Counted from the first letter of the stretch, positions 1-11,251 are shown. The stretch: DNA of 64,000 bases from Echinarachnius parma (GCA_037951105.1 JBAMJV010008120.1:40434-104433); one strand, 5' to 3'. A program made the numbers and translations. Notes: generated by a model not told the origin, from the letters alone.

Positions 1-239
1 ATTGACCATGTTTAAATTGAAAATATTGTTCTGTTTTTGCTTGTTTTGAGTAAAGGTTTTGTGTTTGTTTGAATGTTTATTAAAATGACTTTACCGTCAG
101 TGTGTTAAATTTGTTGTTAGATCGTCAATGTAATGAACTATTTCTTTTAGAGCTATATTTGTTCCTAAATTGTCAATGTAAAGACAATGTCGTTTTTGTG
201 CTAATTTTGATGATGCTTTGTAATCTTGAACATGCAGGT

Positions 240-325
240 AGGCTACAGGTGATGATCCGGAGCTCCAGGGAAAGCTGATAGGGCGAGTACAGTCCTACGA
301 TACGCTCAGATAACAAAAGAGAATA
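240..325 (+). pseudogene. Decayed copy of the 540-704 exon
   Basis: After a CAG at the end of an intron-like stretch, the sequence repeats the start of the exon at 540-704 (GDDPxLQGxLIGRVQ in the same frame) and then hits a stop (TAA) at about 312. It could be an alternative terminal exon, but the early stop and the lack of a good donor make a tandem-duplication relic more likely. Positions 1-239 hold nothing I can recognise. Confidence 0.6.
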
Positions 326-539
326 TTTCAGTTAGTCATTAAATTGTCGATGTTAACCTGTTGACTACGGGAACCAGGTGGGTTGTGTACAAATTCTATA
401 GAGGTTCCAGAATCTCGAATGGAACGGGTTAAGACTATTTCTTTGGTGTTATATCTGTTAATAAAATAAATTGACAAGTTGTAAAGACTATTTTTTTTGG
501 TGCTAATAATGATGTTTCTTTGTAATCTTTGACTTATAG

Positions 540-704
540 GTACAGGTGATGATCCGGTGCTACAGGGGGAGCTGATAGGGCGAGTACAGGCCCAGTATGC
601 ACAGATCAAGCAAGACAGAGGGGGCCCCGAACCACCAGTGACGTATCCTCCTGTGGACAGAGCCGCCGATCAAGGGGACTGCGTTCCCGTTGTGGACAAA
701 GATG
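540..704 (+). CDS. Internal exon of an unidentified gene with tyrosine motifs
   Basis: The exon is bounded by an acceptor (TATAG at 535-539, or the alternative ACAG at 542-545) and a strong donor (GATG then gtaagg at 705). It enters and leaves in phase 1, so it can be skipped or repeated without breaking the frame. It encodes about 55 residues including YAQIKQD and VTYPPV, which resemble YxxI/YxxV docking motifs, and ends VVDKD. The phase joins cleanly to the terminal exon at 1988. I do not recognise the family. Partial relics of this exon lie on both sides (240-325 and 953-1040). Earlier exons would lie left of the window. Confidence 0.6.
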
Positions 705-1987
705 GTAAGGATAAGGATAATTCACTTCTGTGCGTGTATGAGTGTGCGAGTGTGTTCCTGTAAGGACCTTCAATCAGGGATACACACCGGTAAACACAGA
801 ATGGCTAGATGCAGGGTAGAAAATACACGGGGCTGAGTGCGACTTTGCCCCCTAATTTTTCAAATAGCCCCCTGAAATCAGTAGGTAGCCCCTAAAATTA
901 GGTATTATGTGTAATATTTTGTGAAATCCATCAGATTAAAAAAGTAGCCTGCTAAAATAAAAAAATAATTCTTTCCTTGGGTCTATGGACAGAGCTGCGC
1001 TTTGGGGGACTGTATCTCGGTTGTGGACAAAGATGATGATATGTCAAGGGGAACTTACTTGTTTTTTTTTATAAGGATGTGTGTTTGGATACAAAATTAA
1101 ACCATCCTTTACAGAGTTTGATTTTTCAAGTGTACTTTTCAAACTGGTCATTTAATTAAAGATGAATTACAGTTTTGGGAAAGTTACAGAAAACATTTAT
1201 ATTGGCCAAAATAATTGATCAATATTGTTGAATAAGTAGCTAAAAAGGGCTTGTGCGGTAAAATCCGAACCCAAGCATCGTTACATGCAGAAATATCGGG
1301 AACAAATCCAATGGCTGCCCGTGAAGTCTATAAATCCACCGCCCGTTCGCATCTGTCCGCGCTGCTAGCGCTGGGCTGGCGATATCGACAAGCCAGCATA
1401 TGGGCCGCATACCGGAAAGCATATGCAGACCACGTGGACTTTTGCACGTAGCGTATGCGTAATTCCGTGTTGGCGATCGATTTACTGTAAATCAGTTTTA
1501 TAATTTTGCAAATATATCCATTAGTAGGCGGTTTCCTGGCCAAATTTGTAATCGCATATTAGTAAAATTATATTCTTTCACATGGTTAGTAATAAGAGCG
1601 TACATTTCATTTGTTTGTGTGTGGGGCGTTTCCCACTACTGTCATTTCCCTTTAATTTATAGCTTTAAATATGAAAATCTGTTCATATCTTCTGAAGATT
1701 ACATGGATATTAACCTAGGTACAGCTAAACCTGTCTTAGTGGCCACCTGCCTGTAGTAGCCACCAAATGCGATCCCCCACAGAGCAAAATCAACGCTATA
1801 GAACTGTCTATAGAGGTCACCTGTCTACAGTGGCCATATTTCTTGTTTCCCTTTGATGGTGTCAATACTCAGGTTTTGTTATTATCTCTTTTATTCCCTG
1901 AATTCATTCATCAAATCTTCCTCTGTTTTAATATCATTTTCAAATACGTTTTCAGTTTTACTTTTGTGTATAATTACCATCCCCTAG
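705..1987 (+). other. Intron with exon relic and a dispersed repeat
   Basis: This is the inferred intron between the 540-704 exon and the repeat-coding exon. Positions 953-1040 resemble the 3' half of the upstream exon (GGACAGAGC, then GTTGTGGACAAAGATG) but lack a usable donor. Positions about 822-930 contain repeated GCCCCCTAA-type segments similar to 63600-63690. Positions about 1715-1845 belong to a dispersed repeat (AACCTGTCTTAGTGGCCACC) seen again at 46118-46285. The rest shows no feature. Confidence 0.5.
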
Positions 1988-3108
1988 TGCCAGTCGAGAC
2001 GATAATGGAGGATAGTTTGGCGGTAATGGTGGACATGGAGGAGATGGAGACACAATCTGAGGTACCGGCTGAAACAGGTGCAGAACCGGCACCACAGGTC
2101 GTTGATTCCGAGGTATTGGCTGAAACAGGTGCAGAACCGGCACCACAGGTCGTTGATTCCGAGGTACCGGCTGAAACAGGTGCAGAACCGGCACCACAGG
2201 TCGTTGATTCCGAGGTACCGGCTGAAACAGTTGCAGAAACGGCACCACAGGTCGTCGAATCAGAGGTACCGGCTGAAACAGGTGCAGAACCGGCACCACA
2301 GGTCATCGAATCCGAGGTACCGGCTGAAACAGGTGCAGAACCGGCACCACAGGTCGTTGACTCCGAGGTACCGGCTGAAACAGTGGCAGAACCGGCACCA
2401 CAGGTCGTCGAATCAGAGGTACCGGCTGAAACAGGTGCAGAACCGGCACCACAGGTCATTGAATCCGAGGTACCGGCTGAAACAGTTGCAGAACCGGCAC
2501 CACAGGTCGTCGAATCCAAGGTACCGGCTGAAACAGGTGCAGAACCGGCACCACAGGTCGTTGATTCCGAGGTACCGGCTGAAACAGTGGCAGAAACGGC
2601 ACCACAGGTCGTCGAATCAGAGGTACCGGCTGAAACAGGTGCAGAACCGGCACCACAGGTCATCGAATCCGAGGTACCGGCTGAAACAGGTGCAGAACCG
2701 GCACCACAGGTCGTTGATTCCGAGGTACCGGCTGAAACAGTGGCAGAACCGGCACCACAGGTCGTCGAATCAGAGGTACCGGCTGAAACAGGTGCAGAAC
2801 CGGCACCACAGGTCATCGAATCCGAGGTACCGGCTGAAACAGTTGCAGAACCGGCACCACAGGTCGTCGAATCCAAGGTACCGGCTGAAACAGGTGCAGA
2901 ACCGGCACCACAGGTCCTCGAATCAGAGGTACCAGCTGAAACAGGTGCAGAACCGGCACCACAGGTCCTCGAATCAGAGGTACCGGCTCAAACAGGTGCA
3001 GAACCGGCTGAACCCATGGATGAAGGTATTACGGAACCAGCTGAAACGTCAAAGGCACCGCCGGATACAGAAGAGAACCCAACTGATGAACAGGAATCTA
3101 CTGTATAG
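1988..3108 (+). CDS. Terminal exon with 17-residue acidic repeats
   Basis: The acceptor is CCCCTAG at 1981-1987. With one carried base (phase 1) the frame reads VPVETIMEDSLAVMVDMEEM, then about 18.8 copies of a 17-residue unit (S-E-V-P-A-E-T-G/V-A-E-P-A-P-Q-V-V/I/L-D/E). It closes with EPMDEGITEPAETSK, a Thr/Glu-rich stretch, and the C-terminus ESTV before TAG (3106-3108). The exon supplies 373 residues with no hydrophobic segment, so it is probably an extended cytoplasmic or secreted tail. ESTV fits a class I PDZ ligand (S/T-x-V at the end). The opposite strand is also open over 300 codons, but only because the 51-bp unit is a multiple of three. Function is not recognised. A possible polyA signal (AATAAA) lies at 3373-3378. 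Confidence 0.7.
2056..3012 (+). repeat. 51-bp coding minisatellite with 357-bp higher-order unit
   Basis: Eighteen full units of 51 bp run from 2056 to 2973, followed by a partial nineteenth. Substitutions at fixed sites (GGT/GTG/GTT, CCG/ACG, GTC/ATC, GAT/GAA, GAG/AAG) label the units. Units 4-10 (2209-2565) and units 11-17 (2566-2922) carry the same ordered series, so seven units were duplicated together as one 357-bp block. The length keeps the reading frame. Confidence 0.9.
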
Positions 3109-3955
3109 ATCGCAGCGATTACTATTTAGTTACATCAATGCTCCATATTAATACTGGCTCGCTTGGCCCAGGAACAATGTAATGTTTTTTTCTTCTTCAG
3201 ACCAGCAAAACATTTTGAATGCAATTTTGGTGGCCTGATGAGCAAGCTAGCTTCTAGATTTTCATCTGACAGTGGCATAAGAAGCAATCTTGCATTCCTT
3301 TTATTTGTCCATATCAAGCCTCATCTATATAGTAATCTAAATTTTCTCATTAAAGAGAAGGAGGATATCAACAATAAAATTAACCGTTTGAGCCAACTAG
3401 TAAATATTTGTATAGGGCAACCATAAATCGAAAGGAAAACAATTTACTGGCTGCACAGGGCAACCAACAAAAGGCTAGGAATAGAGCCCTGTTTGTTCAT
3501 ACATCACTTACCATACCTAGTCAAAACCCTAAAATTGTCTTGTTCTGATCAGATGTACATGTAAATAATATACAGTAAGTGAGGAGGTTTGAACCACCTG
3601 ACATGTTCTTGGTGGTCTTTGCTATTATGTCATAGTGCTTCCATCACAGCTTGCCACGTAACTTGCCAAGGAAAAAGTTCTGCAGGGAACATTTGGGAAC
3701 ATGAAATGTTCCAAGTTCAAGAATCAAGAACTACACTTTAGCTATGCATTATTCTTCTGCATCATTTTGTAAATCGACCAATGTAAATATTTTCTAAAGA
3801 ATATATTGTGGAAAAGTTGCATTAATTGGATGCTTTGTTTACATTTTTTGTAGAAAGTTTAAGAGATGTGAAAATAAAAACAATAATAGTTTTTTTTTTA
3901 TATACTGAAAGGTCTGTGAGAAAACATAACTGATCCTCATACAAATCTGTCCAAC
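3109..3955. other. 3' flank, no gene seen
   Basis: AT-rich sequence downstream of the repeat-coding exon, probably 3' UTR and intergenic. Apart from the AATAAA at 3373-3378, no exon, repeat or RNA gene is evident. Confidence 0.4.
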
Positions 3956-3959
3956 TTAA

Positions 3960-4391
3960 AGGGGACCACCAGGCAAAGGACAACACATTATTATATGTTT
4001 TGGTACCGTTTTGTGATATCAAATAGATACCCACCATTTTGCAAAGGGTTGTGTAATTCATAAACAAAGCAATTAATTTCCACCACTTACGGAACCACTG
4101 CTATTTCCTGGTTCCATACGGGCCAAGCATTTGCGAGTGCGCCAATACTAATCACGCGTACTTCAATAGAATCCCGGATGATTTGTTCGCTCTGCACAGA
4201 GCGCTCGTGCTCTGCAAACATATAGTCTACGCAATTCAGACCGCATTAACGCATGGTTGAGAATGGTGATGCGTTTTCCAATTAAATTTTTTTTTTCTGA
4301 AAACATATTTTTGTGAACTTGTTGAAGGAATGGAATACTAAAGATGTTATCTTTCTATAATACGAATATTATTTTTGGGTGGTGGTACCCT
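3960..4391. mobile_element. TTAA-flanked MITE, family A copy 1
   Basis: The element starts AGGGGACCACC and ends GGTGGTACCCT, so its termini are inverted repeats. It is flanked by TTAA on both sides (3956-3959 and 4392-4395). A second copy of nearly the same length lies at 32435-32864. TTAA target duplications with AGG termini are typical of the Kolobok superfamily; that assignment is an inference, because no transposase is encoded. Confidence 0.75.
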
Positions 4392-4395
4392 TTAA

Positions 4396-6800
4396 GAGAC
4401 TTTTTTTTTTACAGAGAACTAATTAAACTTAATGCAGCATCGGCTCTTCACTTAATGTGCCTTCTTTAAAAGGCTTTCCTGTACATATATACTTCCAATA
4501 TATCGGTATTCATTAGTCTAGGCCTATATATAGCTATAAGCATTTTCAGTTTTCAACCCTCAATTGTCACATTTCTCATATAAAAAGATGCACTATATGC
4601 AAAAAAACAAAAACAAAAATACAAGTATTTAATGAATTGTATGATCTGTAGACATGACTTTTTATACCAAATTTCTATTCATTGTACTGTAGATGAATGT
4701 AAGAATTTATTTATTCACATAAACTTGCCTAAAAGAACTGGGACAAGGTCAAAGCTGCAATTAAATTTTACACTCAATCAATACAATTGGAATACCATGC
4801 CACGTTTATATAAATGTCCACCTTCTATTTCTATACAATATGTTATATTTATTTAATTCCTTCAGTTACTTTAAAAATGTGCATTCAATGTAATTAAAAT
4901 TGTGTGTGAAAACTATTTCATTGATTGATTACATTTTAAACTGTATTTTGTTTCTTTGTCATGGTACAGAGAATGAGATGTAAGGCCGTAAATATGCTTT
5001 CTTGTTCAATCCTTTTCACTTGTGAAACTATATGAAATGCATACATATTGTACATATTGTTCTATTCAATGTTACCATTATTTGATTCCAGCTAATTAAA
5101 CAGAACATACATTTTAAATATTGCCTTGTGAAGTAATTTCTCCTTCTGTATTGGTCATGTACTAGTAATTAAGAATCATAATCAAGTCCATTTTCTCTAC
5201 ACATGTCAGAGCTGCCAACCACATTTTTTCCGTAATTGTTACATTTTTTCAATGTAATTACGGCAGTACGATTTTTGAAGTTAACTATTTTGTTTTTTTA
5301 AACGTTTGAACGTTTAGAGACAATTAAAACACTGTAATATATATGTAATATATGCACGTTATGAGCACCAGCGCTGACCCTGTTCAAATATACAATCTTC
5401 AAATCGATCGTCCAAACATCAGTATGTATCAAGTTATGAAGATCGCCCCACTCGCGATGTGCAATTATTGTGCTTTTCTGTTAAAAATAAGGTAATTTTT
5501 TTTGATAATTCATCAAATTCTGTTTTTTCCCTGAAAATTCTGTTTTTTGGGCCATTTCATTCTGTTTTTTTTTTTTAATGTTGGCAACTCTGATATGTTA
5601 GCATATTGCGAGGGAGCTAAATTGCATTTTAGGGCATGATATTGTGCGATTTTGGTGCATATCCTGAAACATAAATTGTACTTGATATGTATATATTATA
5701 TGTAAGCTCTGGAATCAAACAATATATACTGTATATGAAAAAGTATAAAACGTTGCTCTGCGGCGGTGTAGGGTCAAAATCACTACCTCGGCACAATTGG
5801 TGAAATATTGTGTCGCCAGTGATCCTGCTCTCCGAGTGAAGAGATTTAACTTTACACCATCAAAATTGTCCTTTTATTTGATCTTTTTTTTTTGCTATTT
5901 TGAACCCCCGTAAGTGATTTTTTTCACTTTTTTCACTTTCGTCCACGAGCCGCAAAGCGGCGAATTTTTTAAAGCTATTTTGAACCCCCATAAGTGATTT
6001 TTTTTTCACTTTTTTTTCTCACTTTTTTCACTGATACATTTTCACTTGGCAGCCCAAGGGGGGGGGGGGGGGGGGTTTAAACCCCCTAAACCCCCCCCCT
6101 ACCCCCCGTAGATCCGCCACTGGAGTACACAGAAGCAGAACAAGTGCGGGTTAATGACAGCAGGACAAGGTTCCATAAAATGTAATAAAAGTTTAGATGA
6201 TCCCACTTCATTTGAAATGTTGATACCCATTGGAAATGTGTCGCCAAATCTACTGAAACATATGTTCCCGTTATTATACTAAATAATAGGACGCTTAGAT
6301 GCTGACATCTGTACAATTATCTTGTTTTTCTAACAAAGAGAATATTGTATACAAGTAAAAACATGTTCGAACATCAAGACACAAAACAAATGTGATGGGA
6401 ACATATGAAACATACAGAATAAAAAGGTAGATTTAAGAGGTGATCCCCTGGACATTTTTAACCCATTGAAAACCTATTTTTTCACAATTTTTTTGCTATT
6501 TTTTTTTCTATTTTCCACTAAATAGATGATTTTTTGACTATTAAAAAAAAAAAAGTATAAAAATAGCATGTTTTTCACTATTTTTCAAACTTTAAAATCA
6601 CATCAACAATTTTTTGGCTATTTTTTTTTCACTCTGAATTCCACATCAACTATTTTTGGGCTATTTTTGTCTACTTTGTTAGAACAATCAACTATTTATT
6701 TCCTATTTTCCCCTTTGTAATTAAAAAAATGTACACACACACAAACACACATACAAAAAAACACGCACATACGCACATACACACATACAAACACACACAC
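4396..6800. other. Intergenic AT-rich DNA with simple repeats
   Basis: No exon is recognised. Positions 5220-5275 contain a weak hairpin around CCGTAATTG/CAATTACGG-type sequence. Positions 5600-5690 resemble part of the dispersed repeat at 41395-41692. Positions 5880-6120 hold T-rich text repeats and a G run (6058-6075) followed by C runs ending in GATCCGCCACTGG, which looks like the edge of a degraded hAT-type element. Positions 6727-6810 are a degenerate CA-rich microsatellite. Confidence 0.4.
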
Positions 6801-6807
6801 GTACACA

Positions 6808-6908
6808 TACCTTTCGAGCATGGTGGTCTTATAACTATTAGTTTGTAATGTTATTGTGCAGGTTTTGGTCACTAAAGCTCAGCCTAGTACCAAAGCTGTA
6901 TTACCCCT
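6808..6908 (+). mobile_element. Fragment of MITE family B
   Basis: About 100 bp matches the right end of the family B copies at 7727-8265 and 51643-52207: GAGCATGGTGG, TAACTATTAGTTTGTAATG, GCAGGTTTTGG, and finally ACCCCTTTAA. It is a terminal fragment just downstream of the PAFAH1B-like stop codon. Confidence 0.6.
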
Positions 6909-6934
6909 TTAAAATATAGTTATACTATGCTGAC

Positions 6935-7219
6935 TCATGAACATTCCGCCGATTCCTTGCAGGTAACCTTCTTCGACATCAAAATCTCCTCTAACCGAGC
7001 ATAGAGAGGTTCGCACAGCTTTCGGTAACCCTTCGTTGTGAAGTGCAGGAAATCGCGCATGTCTGTTTGGTCTATGTGACCGTCTGAGTCCACAAAACTT
7101 GCCGGTGTGTCAAGCAGCTCGCAGTCTCCCAACTTTGGAAGAGATGACGCCAGCGCACTGTTGGTTTTCGTATCCTTCTCGCGAAACATGTTGGGACCGC
7201 GACCTTTCGGGGGAATCGC
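6935..7219 (-). CDS. PAFAH1B2: PAFAH1B-like terminal exon with catalytic Asp/His
   Basis: The 285-bp terminal exon follows a TTTTTTACAG acceptor. It encodes AIPPKGRGPNMFREKD, SLPKLGDCELLDT, then DMRDFLHFTTKGYRKL (the Asp-x-x-His pair) and ends TCKESAECS before TGA. Confidence 0.9.
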   Translation of the reverse strand, partial: AIPPKGRGPNMFREKDTKTNSALASSLPKLGDCELLDTPASFVDSDGHIDQTDMRDFLHFTTKGYRKLCEPLYARLEEILMSKKVTCKESAECS

Positions 7220-8542
7220 CTGTAAAAAATCATTTAAAAAGAGGAAAGGTTGTGTTAATATAGCTAAGGCTCGGATGATGACAAGGGCCCCGTTGCAGAA
7301 AGAGATACAATCGATTGTAAGTTTGATCATGTTTTCTAAATGCACAAAAAAAAAATTACAATTTGGTGAGAAAATTGGAAAATGTCGATTATGAGGCCTA
7401 CAGGCTTGGTAAATTCCTCATTGTAGATGATTTAGCTTTTTTATAACTTGTAGACTGCCAGTTTTCAGTAGGGGTGGGGCTGCAGTATGCCTGTGTATCA
7501 CAGAATTACTCAAACATGTCCTGTATAGAAACTCACCATTACAATTATATGGGCTTGAGGCTGCTTCTTGAAGATGACCTTGACGATGGCTTCAATCCCG
7601 ATGACGACCTCCTCTGCCGTGTGGCCTATATTATTGGTCCCTACCAGTAGCACTACGACCTATAGGAGGATAGCAATGGCACACAAAATCAGAGGGGCTT
7701 TCTCAAAGAGTTTACATTTAAATTAAAGGGGTAGTTCAGTTTTGGTATAGAGGGCGCTTCAAGAAATAATTTTTTCTGAGAGATAATGAAAAACTGAGTC
7801 TCAAATTTTAAAGAGCATCAACTTTTATGACAGAATACACTTTATTTGATCAAAGTCGGTTCATAAACAGCTGAAATATCAATAAATATATCCAATCAAA
7901 ATAATTAAACCTGGGGTCCCAGGTTTACTCAATGATTTTTGAAAATAAAATAAAATGCCAACACTTTAAAAAAAAAAATTACAAAAGAGGTTTAAAATAG
8001 CTGCTGATGATCTCTCTATTTAATCGCTTCAACAAAAAATCACATGAACAATTTGTTATAAAAAATTGTTAAAACCAACGCGTTTTTAGAGAGTGCTCTC
8101 TAGTGTTTGAACAGCTCTTTTGAATGATAACAGGCTTTTTAATAATAGTCGTTTGTAATGTTTGTTATACCTTTTGAACAGGGTGGAGTTGTAACTATAT
8201 TAGTTTGTAATGTTGTAGTGCAGGTTTTGGTTACTAAAATCAGTTTGACCAAAACTGTACTATACTTAAAGTTATGAAAAACAAAAATTATTGGATGCTG
8301 CGTAGAAAATTGATTTTGAAATGTACATGTTTTACCTTTGGCCGAATGTTTTCTAGCTCCCCATTCTCCAGTCTCCACAGGACGTGCTGCGTACATTCCC
8401 CTGGTATACCAAAGTTCAGGCAATGGAACCCCGCTATGGTCTTCCTCCAGACCTCTGATTGGCCGAGCTGCTCGATCAAGGAATCTCCGACAAACAGGAC
8501 ATCCGCCTCGCGCTCTCGCGTCAAAGTCAGAAAGTATTCATG
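6935..8542 (-). CDS. PAFAH1B2: PAF acetylhydrolase IB catalytic subunit (partial, 3 exons)
   Basis: A cytosolic SGNH/GDSL-type serine esterase that removes the acetyl group from platelet-activating factor. In vertebrates it forms a dimer that partners the LIS1 (PAFAH1B1) subunit. The exons on the minus strand are 8542-8336, 7659-7537 and 7219-6935, all joined in phase 0 with GT-AG borders and ending at TGA. They give 204 residues that follow the vertebrate alpha subunits closely. Block I is FVGDSL (nucleophile Ser). LNFGIPG and HVLWRLENGELENI follow. Block III is VGTNNIGHTAEEV. QPQAHIIVM, SLPKL and LLDT lead to block V, DFLHFT (catalytic Asp and His). The N-terminal exon, with the start Met, is not found and should lie to the right. 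PAFAH1B2 and PAFAH1B3 cannot be told apart here. The introns carry a MITE (7727-8265), and a relic of exon 8336-8542 lies just upstream. Confidence 0.9.
7537..7659 (-). CDS. PAFAH1B2: PAFAH1B-like exon with GTNN motif
   Basis: The 123-bp exon is phase 0 to 0. The acceptor is CTATAG and the donor is AATG/gtgagt. It encodes 41 residues from VVVLLVGTNN to HIIVM, including block III (GTNN) and the conserved TAEEVVIGIEAIV helix. Confidence 0.9.
7727..8265. mobile_element. TTAA-flanked MITE, family B copy 1
   Basis: The 539-bp element lies in the PAFAH1B-like intron. It starts AGGGGTAGTTCAGTTTTGG and ends CCAAAACTGTACTATAC, an imperfect inverted repeat, with TTAA on both sides (7723-7726 and 8266-8269). 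Related copies lie at 51643-52207 and, inverted and truncated, at 62700-63030. Kolobok-like by its target site; no coding capacity. Confidence 0.75.
8336..8542 (-). CDS. PAFAH1B2: PAFAH1B-like exon with GDS motif
   Basis: The 207-bp exon is phase 0 to 0. The acceptor is CTCAG and the donor is AAAG/gtaaaa. It encodes HEYFLTLTREREADVLFVGD through ELENIRPK, including the GDSL nucleophile and the substrate-site glycine loop. Confidence 0.9.
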
Positions 8543-8649
8543 CTGAGAACAGGATCATTAGAAATATAAATTGGACTATAGAAAAAATGGAAAAAACAAT
8601 AGAAAACAAAACATAAGGGGACATTTTTTGAAAAAACAAAGAAATACAT

Positions 8650-8715
8650 AAGGTGTGCCCCCCAATAATTTTGTGTGCCCCCCCCCCCCCCCCAATCAAT
8701 CCGACCACGCTACGC
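8650..8715. repeat. C-rich element edge
   Basis: Runs of C inside GTGTGCCCCCC-type text are followed by GACCACGCTACGCCACTG. This is the kind of terminus seen on degraded hAT-type elements in this window, such as 42557-42817. Only one end is visible. Confidence 0.35.
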
Positions 8716-8781
8716 CACTGCTATGAATGATCATGGTTCATGTTTTGCACATGAATGTTCAGACCATTTAATGTAATAAGA

Positions 8782-8832
8782 CTGTATCTCTCCAGCCTTC
8801 TGACTGTCCGAGCTACTGGATCAAGGAATACC
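8782..8832 (-). pseudogene. Partial relic of the PAFAH1B-like GDS exon
   Basis: About 50 bp repeats the middle of the exon at 8336-8542 (compare 8439-8490: CTCGATCAAGGAATC against CTGGATCAAGGAATA, and CCGAGCT in both). It has no splice borders and lies upstream of the functional exon on the minus strand. Confidence 0.6.
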
Positions 8833-8874
8833 CCTCCCCCCCGCCCCCCCCCCCAAAAATAAATGTCCACTATT

Positions 8875-8930
8875 CATCGCTCTCTGAGATTTAAGCCAGT
8901 GGCTTTGGGCAATGATCGGTCTTGTTGACG

Positions 8931-8962
<32 letters not shown>

Positions 8963-9010
8963 ATTCCGCTTACACAGCTCAACCAGTGGTTTTGGCCACG
9001 ATCGGTCTCG
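8875..9010. repeat. Short duplication around a poly-C tract
   Basis: Two similar segments (AGCCAGTGGCTTTGGGC-ATGATCGGTCT and AACCAGTGGTTTTGGCC-ACGATCGGTCT) flank a run of about 33 C at 8931-8963. They probably arose by local duplication plus homopolymer expansion. Confidence 0.5.
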
Positions 9011-9084
9011 TTTTGATAAATTAGTTGAGCAATTTTTAAAAATTTGTAGCAATAATAATTATTACCAAATAATTCTTTGTACAT

Positions 9085-10459
9085 TGTTTGGTAGGACTTT
9101 TTGTATCATACTAAAAATACAACTACTGGGCTTTCATTTACTTCAGCTACCTTTATTTATGAACATTGCGTAAAACGCAGCAATCAATTAAAAAAGAATT
9201 GTAAATTGGCTCAACTCTCCTGCGGTATACGAGGAGAGTTAATTGTTCCATGTCATTGGGAGAAACCAGTGTTCCTCGAAAGTTGACAAAGTGGATATAT
9301 AGCGCCTTTTGGAAGAAAGCTCTTAAATTCCTGAAGATAGAGATATACAAAATTAGTGCATGGTAAAGCAGACATATACAAATATCTATAGAAAATCGCA
9401 AAGTATGAAAATACAGGAATGCCTTACTTTTGTGAATGAACTCTTTCAGCCGTCGGACTAGTAATAGAAAAAATGCACAATGAAGTTCAAGTTGCATTTA
9501 TAATTACGTACTCTCTTTTATCCATGCTCTGTCAAACGCGCAATGAATGAGATTTAGGAATCGTATTTCGTGTATTTGCTATGCCTCATGCATAAAAGAG
9601 ATATTTAGCATGGCGCAATACAAACAATTTCATTTTGTACACCAGTACTCGGAGGCAGTATTGAAAGATAACATTTATACAACATACGAATAACAAAACG
9701 CCTACTTATTATACGTATGATATCATTTTGGTATACTTCAGACATGACAGAAAACAAGAATCATCTAGGGATAAATATGAGGTATGAGAGAACTGCTAGG
9801 ATTACAATTGGATTTTGAGAATTTGAACAATAATATATAGATCAATTCAAACAATACCACAATACGGTTAAAAAAGCGACAATTTGCGTCAGCTTTTACA
9901 ACGAATTACTGTATAACGTGTATGAGGTTTATGACCGTTCATCAACGCTCTTGAGCTGAATGATTATCAATGATAGATATCGTCATACTAAAACAAAAAG
10001 GGCATTTAAAAAAACCTAACCATATTTTATTATTCTCTTACCATAAGCCAAACAACATGGTAGAAGAGAAATGTGGGCTCCAGGTAATTTTCGTGGAGTT
10101 AGACACTTTACTGGTTTCACTTTAAGCTTGATAATCTAAAAACTGAAACAAATAGTTTTCTCGGTATTACACTTCATATTTGAATTGCGGAAAATGAACA
10201 TGAATCATGAAATTATGATGCAATTATGATATAATTACCAGGCTCATCCAGCGTCCGTTAACTTCAACTCCTGTAGTTACGACTGGAACCGGTCTGGCCG
10301 CAGAAGTGCTCATCCTTAAATCCTCTCGAGTCTTGATTCAGTTGATTATTATACAAATTCCAAATTGGCATGACAATTTCAAATTTGTCGAATTGAAGTG
10401 TTCTTTTATTTTTTACAGATTTAAACAGAATGGATTGAAGTTAATTTACACACCCCTGC
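9085..10459. other. No gene seen
   Basis: AT-rich intergenic DNA between the PAFAH1B-like locus and the LTR element. No open frame with host-like features, no splice-bounded exon and no repeat structure could be supported. Confidence 0.4.
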
Positions 10460-10463
10460 AAAG

Positions 10464-11242
10464 TGTAGCCGTTTTTGTGCGGTTGCTGAGGCCGCCCGCC
10501 GTGGCTATATAAAAATCATAGATATCTTCATAATCATCAACATCGTGCACTCACTCGGTCACTCGATAATTATACATAAACGTAACTCACCTAAAAACCG
10601 GCTCCTCCGGAGCTCCCGTCTTAACTCGCCCGTCCTCTCGCTCGGCGGACATTAACTTTCACTTCAAACTGTTGGAATCCCCGAGATTCCCAATTCCGAC
10701 ATCCTCTTCGGCTCCGCGTGGAGCCATGCTTCTCTCTCGTGTGCCCGACAAACACACAGTTTACGGTACAAACAAGACACACAACGTGAAACACATAACA
10801 CTTAGGTCCTATCCGAAAACCTACTCAAATGGCTTCCCAAAGCCTTCACCCTTTTACCCGTTCGTTCCCCGTCAATCCGTCTGGAATCCCCGATCCCACA
10901 CATGCCCAGCCCCAAACCCGTGCCGGAGCGCTACGGCGCCACACCTGCGGCGCACGTCCGCTCCCTCCGCACATCTCGGATCGACTGGCAACGAAACATG
11001 GCGTCTTTTCCCGAGGTGCATCTAGTTCGTGCTTGCGAGCCCAACCAGTTTGAATCGCCCGCGCTTGCGTCCTGTATTCCCAATACATGACGCCCGCACG
11101 GGGGGGACAAAGGTCGGAATCGCCGCTCGAGAGCACCCATTGTCTACCGCCGCTGCGGATATACGGTCGGGTAGACGCGAGAAAACCGCCGGTCAAGCGC
11201 CATTTAACAGGCATAATACCCGTAAAATCAGTGACGGCTACA
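10464..11242 (-). repeat. 3' LTR
   Basis: The left-hand copy of the 779-bp LTR, with TG...CA termini and an 8-bp terminal inverted repeat (TGTAGCCG/CGGCTACA). It is GC-richer than the internal region. Frames of 60-125 codons inside it are the same in both LTRs and match nothing I recognise, so I do not call them genes. Confidence 0.9.
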
Positions 11243-11251
11243 TTCCCCCTC
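11243..11251 (-). other. Polypurine tract of the LTR element
   Basis: On the minus strand GAGGGGGAA abuts the TG of the 3' LTR. This is the normal position and composition for the primer of plus-strand DNA synthesis, and it fixes the element's orientation. Confidence 0.7.

Noticed and set aside
1974-2876. 300-codon open frame on the minus strand opposite the acidic repeats
   Set aside because: The 51-bp unit is a multiple of three, so one stop-free unit keeps a whole antisense frame open. It has no splice context and is not a gene.
10672-11025. 117-codon frame (also at 17366-17719) inside the LTRs
   Set aside because: It is identical in both LTRs because the LTRs are identical. It is antisense to the element and has no recognisable domain.
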